This document shows positions 8,050 to 16,533 of a DNA stretch of 64,000 bases, in pieces. Position numbers and translations under genes: made by a program. The stretch is from contig JAHPZI010000028.1 in NCBI GenBank assembly GCA_019058295.1, positions 124,001-188,000 of the forward strand. Reading direction: 5' to 3'. Under the pieces are notes generated by a model, which was not told where the DNA came from, made no database searches, and saw nothing but the letters and a program-made list of their open reading frames with translations. This DNA comes from Promethearchaeota archaeon (GTDB taxonomy: Archaea; Asgardarchaeota; Lokiarchaeia; Sigyniarchaeales; SOKP01). Position 1 is the first letter of the stretch, and each line of letters opens with the position of its first letter.

Positions 8050-9285
8050 ATGACCGATTCAGCATATGTATATTTAGATTATAATGCGACAACTCCAATG
8101 GATCCAAGAGTTATTGAAGTAATTCAAAAACATTTTAAAGAAACTTATGGAAATGCCTCAAGTTTACATGCGGCTGGTCAAAGTGCCCGCCAAGTAATGG
8201 AGCAATCCAGAGAAACAATTGCTTCTTTAATTAATGCCGATAAGGACGATATATTTTTCACATCTTCAGGAACAGAAGCAGATAATCTCGCAATTAAAGG
8301 TGTTGCCTTCAAATGCAAAGATCGTGGTAATCATATTATCACCTCATCTATAGAGCATCATGCCGTTGAAAATACCTGTAAGGAGCTCGAGAAGGGTGGA
8401 TATAAGGTAACTTTTTTGCCTGTTGATAAATATGGCTTAATTGATCTAAACGAATTGGAAAATTCTATAACTGAAAAAACAATTTTAATAACTATTATGT
8501 TCGCCAATAATGAAATTGGCACTATAGAACCAATTAAAGAGATTGGCACAATCGCAAAAAAACATGATATAATTTTTCACACAGATGCCGTTCAAGCTGT
8601 AGGAAAAATTCCTATAGACGTAAATAAAATGAATATAGACATGTTATCTTCGAGTGCTCATAAACTTTATGGTCCTAAGGGTATTGGTATGCTCTATATC
8701 CGAAATAAAGGTAAAAGGGAAGGTTGGGGAAAATATATTGAACCACTTTTGCATGGAGGCGGACATGAAAGAAAAATGAGACCGAGTACTGAAGCAGTTC
8801 CCTTAATTGCTGGTTATGCAAAAGCGATTGAACTTTGCAAAGAAGATATGACAAAAGAAATGGAGCGACAAACAAAACTACGGGATAAAATTATTAAGAC
8901 CGTGACTGAAAATATAGAAGATTCTTATTTGAATGGACACCCAACTCAACGTCTTCCTAATAATGTAAATTTAGGATTTAAGTTTATTGAAGGGGAATCG
9001 ATTTTGCTTAGTTTAGATATGGAAGGTATAGCAGCTAGCACGGGATCGGCATGTTCTTCAAAGTCATTGGAGGCTTCTCATGTATTATTGGCAATTGGTC
9101 TAAAACCAGAAGAAGCGCATGGTTCATTAAGGATTTCATTTGGAAGATTTACAACTGAAGAGAATATTGATTATTTTCTTGAAAAATTACCCCCAATCAT
9201 TGAACGATTGAGGAAGATGTCTCCACTTAAAAAAGGAGTTAAATACATGTTTGATGAAAGCTCAGAATCAGGGCATCATCATTGA
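8050..9285 (+). CDS. iscS: cysteine desulfurase (NifS/IscS class)
   Basis: PLP enzyme that takes sulfur from cysteine for Fe-S clusters and thiolation. Visible are Y-L-D-Y-N-A-T-T-P at the N-terminus, S-S-G-T-E-A-D-N-L, the E-H-H-A-V PLP stacking histidine, the Schiff-base lysine in S-S-A-H-K-L-Y-G (about residue 205) and the persulfide cysteine in T-G-S-A-C-S-S (about residue 335). Length of about 411 residues is normal. The start is taken as ATG 8050; a TTG lies in frame at 8041. The C-terminus ends in three histidines. The scaffold genes it would serve are at 21376-22212, not adjacent. Confidence 0.93.
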   Translation: MTDSAYVYLDYNATTPMDPRVIEVIQKHFKETYGNASSLHAAGQSARQVMEQSRETIASLINADKDDIFFTSSGTEADNLAIKGVAFKCKDRGNHIITSSIEHHAVENTCKELEKGGYKVTFLPVDKYGLIDLNELENSITEKTILITIMFANNEIGTIEPIKEIGTIAKKHDIIFHTDAVQAVGKIPIDVNKMNIDMLSSSAHKLYGPKGIGMLYIRNKGKREGWGKYIEPLLHGGGHERKMRPSTEAVPLIAGYAKAIELCKEDMTKEMERQTKLRDKIIKTVTENIEDSYLNGHPTQRLPNNVNLGFKFIEGESILLSLDMEGIAASTGSACSSKSLEASHVLLAIGLKPEEAHGSLRISFGRFTTEENIDYFLEKLPPIIERLRKMSPLKKGVKYMFDESSESGHHH

Positions 9286-9377
9286 TTGAATTACGAAAAA
9301 AGAAGTATAAAATATTTTTTTAATTCAATCTATCTTTATTATTCTTACTATAAACATTAAATTAGATAGTGGTGTAA

Positions 9378-10232
9378 ATGAAGGATTATAATAGTATTAA
9401 GGTAAAAGAAAGAGAAGATGGTATTTCAATCCTTACTTTCAATAGACCAGAGAGTTTGAATGCGATAAATTTTGAGTTAACACATGAAATGATAGATTAT
9501 CTAAATAGTCTCGAAAATAATCTTGCTATTCGTGTTTTAATTCTTACTGGAGAAGGACGCGGATTTTCATCTGGATTGGACTTGAAAGAAAGTCAAATTG
9601 CACTTAAACCAGCTAAAAAAATTCCTGAAGAATATTCCAGATATGAATATCTGTTTGCAAAAGATAAAATTAAAAGAAATATCGTTGCTCAGAAGATACT
9701 ATCTGAAGTCATGATTCTTCTTAGAAAAATACCTCAACCCGTAATCGCTGCTGTGAATGGTGTGGCATATGGAGGTGGTCTGGGTTTTGCACTTGCATCA
9801 GATATTAGAATAGCAGGAGAGAGCGCTAAATTTTGCAATGCATTTATTAATATTGGAGTGTCTGGAGCAGATATGGGAAGTTCATATTGGCTTCCTCGTC
9901 TTATTGGATTTTCAAGGGCTGCAGAATTTATGTATACAGGGAGAGCTATGGATGCCCAAGAAGCAGATAAAATTGGGCTGGTTTCACGAGTTGTAGCAGA
10001 TAATAAATTGCTCGAAGAGGCCATTGCTGTAGCCCAACAAATCATAGGTAAAAGTCCAATGGGAGTTCGATTCACTAAAGATGCGTTAAATGCGAATGTT
10101 GATGCACAATCACTTGAATCTGCGATTAAATTAGAAAATAGATCTCAGGTTATATGTCTAAACACAAAAGATCTCCTCGAAGGAGTATTTTCTGTTTTAG
10201 AGAAACGCAAACCTAATTACGATGAATGGTAA
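9378..10232 (+). CDS. enoyl-CoA hydratase/isomerase family protein
   Basis: 284 residues of the crotonase fold: F-N-R-P-E-S-L-N-A-I at about 20-29, oxyanion-hole motif G-F-S-S-G-L-D-L-K at about 61-69, and G-V-A-Y-G-G-G-L-G-F-A-L-A-S-D near 130-144. The glutamate pair of classic hydratases is not clear: the second catalytic region reads V-S-G-A-D-M-G-S-S, with Asp where hydratases usually have Glu, so it could be an isomerase or other crotonase. Acts on acyl-CoA thioesters. Preceded by GGTG seven bases before ATG. Stands alone on the plus strand. Confidence 0.85.
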   Translation: MKDYNSIKVKEREDGISILTFNRPESLNAINFELTHEMIDYLNSLENNLAIRVLILTGEGRGFSSGLDLKESQIALKPAKKIPEEYSRYEYLFAKDKIKRNIVAQKILSEVMILLRKIPQPVIAAVNGVAYGGGLGFALASDIRIAGESAKFCNAFINIGVSGADMGSSYWLPRLIGFSRAAEFMYTGRAMDAQEADKIGLVSRVVADNKLLEEAIAVAQQIIGKSPMGVRFTKDALNANVDAQSLESAIKLENRSQVICLNTKDLLEGVFSVLEKRKPNYDEW

Positions 10233-10347
10233 TTGGTAAATTAAATATGCAGATTATATCTTATAACATGATACTTTAAAAATTTATAAATCTTTTTTAC
10301 CTTTATTTAATAAGAAATTCGAAATTTACTTAGTTTGTTACGATCCA

Positions 10348-11289
10348 ATGCTCAATGAAGACGAGATTTTTAGGGAGAATTACAGAAAAATAAGATTAAT
10401 ATGCCCAAGATGTGGAAAAGAGAAGTTCTTGAAAATTCCCATGGAACTGACTAACCATAGTGAAAATATAACAACAATTTCAATTCCCTCTGATTTTGTA
10501 TGCGAACACAGCTTTCAGGCGTTTATAGATAAAAATTTTGCCGTAAGAGCATATCATAATGCCGATTTTGAAATTACTAAAATCGAATTCTATGAAACTG
10601 AATCTATAGATAAGGAAGGGATTGTATCCTATACATTATCCCAATTAATAAAAAATATTGTTGAGATTTTAAGAGAATCATTAATAGATAAAGAAATTTT
10701 AGGGAGTGCAATATTTAATTTAGAAGGAAAAGTAATGTATTCTTCATTACCTGATGAAATCTTTGTAATTATGGCAAGCCAACTAGAGCAAATGGAGAAA
10801 AAGCAACCAATTAATATAAAACAAACAATATTGTTGTTAGAAAATAACCAAAAAATATATTCAACAATAGTTCAACTTAAAGAGATCACTTTAAATCTTG
10901 TTTTGCTTATGTCTTCTGAGCTTAATTTAACTGAAGCGAATAGTTATTTAGAAAATTTAATCGTCAAAATTATCGATTTAGATCGTCCTAAAAAAAAAAT
11001 AGCTAAAATAGTTAAAAAAGATAAAAAATTAGAACAACCACCAAACCAATTTTGGATCTATTCTAAGGTGAACTATTCCTCTTCAAAAAATGGTGATAGG
11101 GTCTATATTGATTCTTTAGGCATTAGAGTCTTGAAATCAGTTATCGTTAACCTTGATGATATTAAAGATAATCCAGAATTTGAGGGAAAAATTTATTTTA
11201 CGCAAAAATACGTCAATTTAATGCAAGGATTAGCATTAACCCTTAAAGATGCGGCAAGTTTTTTGAATAAATTAAATAAAATGCCTTAA
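10348..11289 (+). CDS. Asgard-type protein with zinc-knuckle and roadblock-like region
   Basis: 313 residues, no family identified with certainty. A C-P-R-C-G-K-E motif opens the protein (about 20-26) and a further Cys-Glu-His follows at about 53, hinting at a small metal site. Residues about 105-215 look like a roadblock/LC7-type alpha-beta domain (I-L-G-S-A-I-F-N-L-E-G-K-V-M-Y-S-S then strand-helix pattern). The last 80 residues are another alpha-beta unit. Roadblock proteins in Asgards usually partner small GTPases (known for the family); here that is inference. Leaderless-looking ATG start. Confidence 0.6.
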   Translation: MLNEDEIFRENYRKIRLICPRCGKEKFLKIPMELTNHSENITTISIPSDFVCEHSFQAFIDKNFAVRAYHNADFEITKIEFYETESIDKEGIVSYTLSQLIKNIVEILRESLIDKEILGSAIFNLEGKVMYSSLPDEIFVIMASQLEQMEKKQPINIKQTILLLENNQKIYSTIVQLKEITLNLVLLMSSELNLTEANSYLENLIVKIIDLDRPKKKIAKIVKKDKKLEQPPNQFWIYSKVNYSSSKNGDRVYIDSLGIRVLKSVIVNLDDIKDNPEFEGKIYFTQKYVNLMQGLALTLKDAASFLNKLNKMP

Positions 11290-11314
11290 TCACATAAATC
11301 GAGTTAATTTTTCT

Positions 11315-11950
11315 TTAGAAATTTTCTTTAGGATCCTCTTTTTGCTGGATTGCTAAGTTTCGGATATCCTTTAGTTCTTCTCTTTTTTTAGTTAATGAAA
11401 TTACCTCATCAAAATATTTATTTGCTTTATCGATATTTCCAATTCTACGATTTATTTCACCCAATAAATATAATAAGGGATAGAAATGGTCGCTTGGTAT
11501 TTGTCCTTTATCGAATGCGATTTCGTAATATTTTATAACTATTTCACCAAACCGCTTCTCTTCTTCAATACTCATTGACCACCAAAAAGGATTTAACCAA
11601 CTTTCTGCTAATTCATATTCATTTGATTCTACAATGCCAAACTTATTTAAGATTTCTAATGTCTGACATGCTCTTTCTAGTTTTTGCGGTAATGTATGTT
11701 CTTCTAACGGGCCTAATCCAAAAATTTCTTTCTTAACGTCCTCATTCTCAATTTTTATTTCAAATATTTGTCTTGGACCACAAAATCCACAAGGACATAA
11801 ATGAAAGAAATACTCAACTGGATTGAACCCCCAATAATTCGGTCGAAAGTCGGTACGTTTGTTAGCGAACCCACAACTAGCGATTTCATTACTTTTAAAT
11901 GATTTCCCGCACACTGAACAATTTAAAATAATTGGAGCAAAAGTTGTCAT
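11315..11950 (-). CDS. DUF2225-like zinc-binding protein with helical repeat tail
   Basis: 211 residues. The N-terminal 70 residues carry C-S-V-C-G-K-S-F, a D-F-R-P-N-Y-W-G-F-N-P-V-E-Y segment and C-P-C-G-F-C-G, the arrangement of DUF2225 proteins. The rest is helical with a TPR-like stretch (about 130-200, F-Y-P-L-L-Y-L-L-G-E-I-N-R-R). DUF2225 function is not established. Converges with the preceding gene, 25 bases apart. Confidence 0.65.
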   Translation of the reverse strand: MTTFAPIILNCSVCGKSFKSNEIASCGFANKRTDFRPNYWGFNPVEYFFHLCPCGFCGPRQIFEIKIENEDVKKEIFGLGPLEEHTLPQKLERACQTLEILNKFGIVESNEYELAESWLNPFWWSMSIEEEKRFGEIVIKYYEIAFDKGQIPSDHFYPLLYLLGEINRRIGNIDKANKYFDEVISLTKKREELKDIRNLAIQQKEDPKENF

Positions 11951-12221
11951 AAGTACAACAAGAAATTGTTGAATATTTAAATATTTGGGGGAAAAAGATG
12001 GGAAATCTTAATAAGATTACAATCTATTTCTTTTTTTTTCAAAAAACTAATTTTTTCAATTTTAAAATTCTAGGTAAATTAGATATTGATGATGAGATTT
12101 TTTGTAAGAACACTAACCTTGAATTCTAAATTTTTTTCATATAAAAGCAAAATTTTATAAATGCAAAAATGGCAATTTTTATTATCGAATTTAAATCAAG
12201 AAAAAATTTTGAGTAGAAAAA

Positions 12222-14048
12222 ATGAAATCGAATATGAAAGCAAAACTTATGTTGATATTTTTGTGCTCACTCATTTCACTCTCTTTTGTCTTTGGTAGTA
12301 ATATCGTTATTTATCCAGCTAAACTCAGCGAAAATCCAGTAAATACCAGCGAGCAGAATGTAGAAAAACCCCACTCTTCCACGAATGGGGCGTTCAAGAT
12401 ATATTACCCTGCCAACGGTACGGCATTAACAGACATTGACGATTTTGATTATCAGGGTAATACTATAATCAGTGATGGTGAAGGAGGTGCTATTATAGCA
12501 TACTGGAGTGTGGCTAATAATGATATTTATGCTCAAAAGATCACATCAAATGGAGATTTACCTTGGGGTTTGAACGGTGTAGTCATATGCAACGCATCTG
12601 GCATACAAGATTGGGTTACTCTCTGTACTGATGATGCGGGTGGCGCGATTATAGCATGGACAGATAATCGAGTGGGTACTGACATTTATGCGCAACATAT
12701 TAATTCAACAGGACATACACAATGGGGTGAATCTTGGTGGAGTCCAAACGATCGGAACGGCACGGTTATCTGCAATGCCACTGATGTTCAATTGAACCCT
12801 CAGATTTGCAAAGACGGGGCTAAGGGCGCAATTATAGCATGGGAAGATGAGAGAAATCCAACCAAGGAGATTTATGCGCAACGTGTGGATTCTAACGGAA
12901 TTACGCACTGGGGGGAATCTTGGTGGAGTCCAAACGATCGGAACGGGACGGTTATCTGCAACGCTACTATTTTCCGAGAGGAAATTCGGATTTGCAGCGA
13001 TGAGAGTAAAGGTGCGATTTTGACATGGTATGATAGAAGAACTGGTACTGATTGTATTTATGCGCAACGTGTGGATTCTGAAGGAAATACACAATGGGGG
13101 GAATCTTGGTGGGGTGGTCCTAACGATCGCAACGGTACGGTTATCTGCAACCATACTAGTTGGACAAATTTTCCTCAGATTTGTAAAGACGGGGCTAATG
13201 GCGCGATTATAGCATGGACAGATAATCGAGTGGGTACTGACATTTATGCGCAACGTGTGGATTCTGACGGAAAAACGCACTGGGGTGAATCTTGGTGGAG
13301 TGGTCCAAACGATCGGAACGGCACGGTTATCTGCGACGACACTGATAGCCAGGATTATGTATATCTTTGTGAAGACGGGGCAGGGGGTGCCCTTTTAACC
13401 TGGGAGGATGGTAGAGGAACTGATGATGTTTATGCCCAGCGAGTAGATTCTGATGGCAATACGCACTGGGGCGATGGAAAAGTATGGGTAGGGAAGCCAG
13501 ATCGTAACGGCACGCTTGTTTGCAACGCACTTGGCAACCAAGATATGCCTCAAATTTGTGCTGATGGGACAGGGGGGGCGATACTGGTGTGGAGTGATTA
13601 TAGGCACGGCTTTGATGATCATATTTATGTTCAACGAGTCAGTTCTGATGGCACGACGCACTGGGGTGATGGAAAAACGTGGGGAGGGAACCCAGATCGT
13701 AATGGCACCGCTATATTTAATGTGGCAGGAGTAGATGGATATACGGAGGATGAGGATCCCGAATTTTCTAATATCTGTAGTGATGATAACGGAGGCGCTA
13801 TCATCTTCTGGGGGGATGAGAGAAACGCTGGTTCTAATTTTGATCTATTTGCGCAACGAGTAAGAGGAGCAATTCTCCCTACAGGTGGCGGAGTACTTCC
13901 CGCTGGAGATGACGATGATGACGACGATGAGGATACGGGAATGGTGGTTGTAGTCGTAGTTATTATCATTATCGCGTGTGTTGGTGGAGTGGTTGTTGTC
14001 GTTATTGTATTAATTAAGAAGGGTGTAATAGGCACATCAAGAGGATAA
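12222..14048 (+). CDS. surface-anchored repeat protein, probable beta-propeller
   Basis: 608 residues. Signal peptide at about 5-26; eight repeats of roughly 60 residues between about 85 and 545, each with G-A-I-I-A-W-x-D-x-R, I-Y-A-Q-R-V-D-S-x-G and, in most, W-G-E-S-W-W and D-R-N-G-T-V-I-C-N. Then an Asp run and a single Val/Ile-rich membrane helix (about 570-600) with a K-K-G tail. Each repeat has one Cys before and one after, suggesting disulfides outside the cell. The pattern fits a seven- or eight-bladed propeller facing outward, possibly an adhesin (inference). The repeats are near-identical in DNA. Confidence 0.75.
   Translation: MKSNMKAKLMLIFLCSLISLSFVFGSNIVIYPAKLSENPVNTSEQNVEKPHSSTNGAFKIYYPANGTALTDIDDFDYQGNTIISDGEGGAIIAYWSVANNDIYAQKITSNGDLPWGLNGVVICNASGIQDWVTLCTDDAGGAIIAWTDNRVGTDIYAQHINSTGHTQWGESWWSPNDRNGTVICNATDVQLNPQICKDGAKGAIIAWEDERNPTKEIYAQRVDSNGITHWGESWWSPNDRNGTVICNATIFREEIRICSDESKGAILTWYDRRTGTDCIYAQRVDSEGNTQWGESWWGGPNDRNGTVICNHTSWTNFPQICKDGANGAIIAWTDNRVGTDIYAQRVDSDGKTHWGESWWSGPNDRNGTVICDDTDSQDYVYLCEDGAGGALLTWEDGRGTDDVYAQRVDSDGNTHWGDGKVWVGKPDRNGTLVCNALGNQDMPQICADGTGGAILVWSDYRHGFDDHIYVQRVSSDGTTHWGDGKTWGGNPDRNGTAIFNVAGVDGYTEDEDPEFSNICSDDNGGAIIFWGDERNAGSNFDLFAQRVRGAILPTGGGVLPAGDDDDDDDEDTGMVVVVVVIIIIACVGGVVVVVIVLIKKGVIGTSRG
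12500..13870 (+). repeat. tandem coding repeats of about 180-195 bases
   Basis: Eight in-frame units; the Tyr-Ala-Gln landmark falls near 12530, 12690, 12873, 13059, 13248, 13428, 13623 and 13850. Units 2-5 share long identical stretches around the W-W-S-P-N-D-R-N-G segment, pointing to recent unit duplication or recombination. Confidence 0.8.
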
Positions 14049-14160
14049 CCTCAAATTCAAGTCTTTTTTTTTTCTCTTTTTTGAAAGAAATAATTATTAT
14101 CATTCCTAAAATTGGTAATATCGTAAAAATTATTTTATTGGCGAGATTTTGTTTTAAATA

Positions 14161-16419
14161 ATGAGCAAAGAGGAATTTAAGTTTAATAATAAATCTATTT
14201 CAATTGAAGAAAAAAGTGAATTAAGATCTTCTTTTAGAATTAAATCATTTAAGAAGAAATTAGACTTCATGGAAAAAAGTAAAATTCCTCAAAAGGAAAT
14301 AAATGAAGTGTTAGATCATTTATTTAATAAAAATACATCTCTCTCAGATAAAACCAAAAATTCTGTTTCAAAAATCTTATACTCCTTTAAAGATCGCATA
14401 ATTATTGTTATAACTAAACACGGAAAGCAATTTATTTGGAATCGAGATAAATTTATTAAGCTGTATGGTTGGTTTTTCTTTGTTTCCGAGACGGAGGATA
14501 TGAGTAAAGCAAAACCAAAGAAGAAGAAAATTAAAAAAGAAGAAATAACAGTGAAAACAGAAGAATATGAATTTAAAGACCATAAAATTGTAATTAAACA
14601 AAAAGAGAATATGCGAGGATTATATAAGACTAAAGAATACTTCAAATATTTTAAGCTCATAAATTCAAAAAAAATCCCTCAAAAACCGTTTAATGAAGTT
14701 TTGAACCATTTCTTTTTACATAATGAGCAAATCCCTGAAAAAGAGAAATTTGCTATTAAAACAATCAATTATTATTTTAATGAGAAAGTAATCGTCATTA
14801 AATCTTTAATTGGGGATCAAATGTATGAGAATCTTGATGAACTTGTCAAACAATATGGTTGGTATTTTTACATTACGGGAGTTCCTGTAGGTGATAGTGA
14901 TGTTTCAATTGTCGTTGATAAAATTGAGAGAAGATTTACATCTGATTATTTTAAAGATATAAATCTTAGTGAGAATGATTCTGACAAAATTAGAATAACA
15001 CTTTACCCTTTAGTGTTAAAACCTAATCATAATTGTATTATTCTAGGATTGGGTAGATTTAACATACTACTAGATTGCGGAATTACTGAGCATTATTATA
15101 AATTTATTGAAGATTATCTTGAAAACTTACCTCAGTATATTCTCGAGGCCGAAGAAGATCAGATTATAAGTAATAATGAAGATAATGAAACAAAATTAGA
15201 TAATATTTCCTTCAGACCAAAGTTGGACGCAATCTTCATCTCTCATAGTCATTTTGATCATATTTCAGGGCTAAAGGAATTAATTAAATTATATCCGGAC
15301 GTTCCAATTTTATCTTCAAGAATTACTTTAGATCTTTACCTCCTCCGAGATTCTGAGTTCCTAAAACAAGAAAATCATGAGGTTATAGAGGATGAAGATT
15401 ATAGAAATGTAATAAAAAATGTAATTTACGTTGAAAATGGTGAAAAAATAGAATTTAAGAATAAAAATTGTTATCTTTCGTTTTTTCACGCTGGACATAT
15501 GCCAGGAGCTTTAATGCTGTTAGCAAAAATCAAAAATTATCGATTTTTATATACAGGCGATTATACATACTGGGATATTACTCCATTTGCTGGGACAAGA
15601 AGCTTTTTGAAACAAATTTCTCGTCCAATTGATTTTCTCCTTATTGATGCTGTCTGTGCAAATGAAGATTTAGGCGATCAATCTCAGCAATTTCATAGTT
15701 TAATTCTATTCATGGAGCAGAAAGCCGAATATGGTGATAGCTCTTTAATAGGAGCGGATCCTTCCAGTTTAGCAATATCTTTCCTTTTAACTTTTTGGAG
15801 ATATTTTAGAAAGCTCCAATTGAAAAAAGGATATCAAAAGAGGCCCAATATTTATGTAGATCAAATGGTCCGAAAAAATATTCAAGTTATAAATCATCGT
15901 TATGAATATATTTATGGTCCTATTTCGAGATTAATACGAGATAAAGCGAATCCATTTAATAGTATTAAAATCAGGTGGTTTGATCATGAAGATTTAGATT
16001 TTCTACGTAAAAGGAATAATATCATAATTTCTCATCCCCCAGATCTTTCATATGGAATAATTAGGAATATACTTAATATAATAGGAAGAAATCCTCATAA
16101 TTTAGTTTTTCTTTCCGGGGCAATTCATGAACAACCCGGATTAGATCTTATTGGAGGTGCCGAGGAAATTGAGTTTTCTGAAACCTGGAAAATGCCATTT
16201 AGAGCTTTATTTTTGAACAACTTTGCCCCCCAGTTGAAAATAAAACTTCATGGAGATAAACTACAGTTAACTGAAATGATAAAAAATCTTGAGCCCAAGG
16301 AAGTCTGTTTTTTTCACCAAAGTCCAAAGAAATTAATTGATGTAGCAGATTACGTAAAAGAATTGGGTGTAGAAAAAGTTAGTGTACCTCAAAAAAGAAA
16401 ATTATTAATATTAAATTGA
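14161..16419 (+). CDS. large metallo-beta-lactamase-fold protein with duplicated N-terminal domain
   Basis: 752 residues. Two related N-terminal domains of about 100 residues each (about 10-115 and 137-240) share K-I-P-Q-K-x-x-N-E-V-L-x-H and Y-G-W-x-F. An MBL domain starts near 280 with H-S-H-F-D-H at 362-367, the di-zinc motif, and continues with G-H-M-P-G-A, T-G-D-Y-T and a beta-CASP-like region (S-G-A-I-H near the end). This resembles CPSF/RNase-J type nucleases or other MBL hydrolases, so RNA or phosphodiester cleavage is plausible but unproven. The doubled N-terminal domain has no name I know. Confidence 0.75.
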   Translation: MSKEEFKFNNKSISIEEKSELRSSFRIKSFKKKLDFMEKSKIPQKEINEVLDHLFNKNTSLSDKTKNSVSKILYSFKDRIIIVITKHGKQFIWNRDKFIKLYGWFFFVSETEDMSKAKPKKKKIKKEEITVKTEEYEFKDHKIVIKQKENMRGLYKTKEYFKYFKLINSKKIPQKPFNEVLNHFFLHNEQIPEKEKFAIKTINYYFNEKVIVIKSLIGDQMYENLDELVKQYGWYFYITGVPVGDSDVSIVVDKIERRFTSDYFKDINLSENDSDKIRITLYPLVLKPNHNCIILGLGRFNILLDCGITEHYYKFIEDYLENLPQYILEAEEDQIISNNEDNETKLDNISFRPKLDAIFISHSHFDHISGLKELIKLYPDVPILSSRITLDLYLLRDSEFLKQENHEVIEDEDYRNVIKNVIYVENGEKIEFKNKNCYLSFFHAGHMPGALMLLAKIKNYRFLYTGDYTYWDITPFAGTRSFLKQISRPIDFLLIDAVCANEDLGDQSQQFHSLILFMEQKAEYGDSSLIGADPSSLAISFLLTFWRYFRKLQLKKGYQKRPNIYVDQMVRKNIQVINHRYEYIYGPISRLIRDKANPFNSIKIRWFDHEDLDFLRKRNNIIISHPPDLSYGIIRNILNIIGRNPHNLVFLSGAIHEQPGLDLIGGAEEIEFSETWKMPFRALFLNNFAPQLKIKLHGDKLQLTEMIKNLEPKEVCFFHQSPKKLIDVADYVKELGVEKVSVPQKRKLLILN

Positions 16420-16533
16420 ATTTTTAATGCAACGATTGTAAAATCCAAAAATACTTTGAATCTTATTTAAATTAAAAAAAAAAAGAAAAAAATAAAAAGT
16501 TATACGTTTAATTAAAAAGAAAAAATATTTTTA

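Noticed and set aside
9734-10075. Open frame opposite the enoyl-CoA hydratase
   Set aside because: It lies wholly inside a well-supported gene and has no protein-like pattern.
12705-13280. Long open frame on the minus strand within the repeat protein gene
   Set aside because: It mirrors the repeats of the plus-strand gene, has an unnatural Pro/Ile/Arg-rich composition, and exists only because the repeats keep one antisense frame open.
12500-13870. Possible CRISPR or satellite array
   Set aside because: The units are long, in frame, and code a continuous protein; there are no short repeats with unique spacers.
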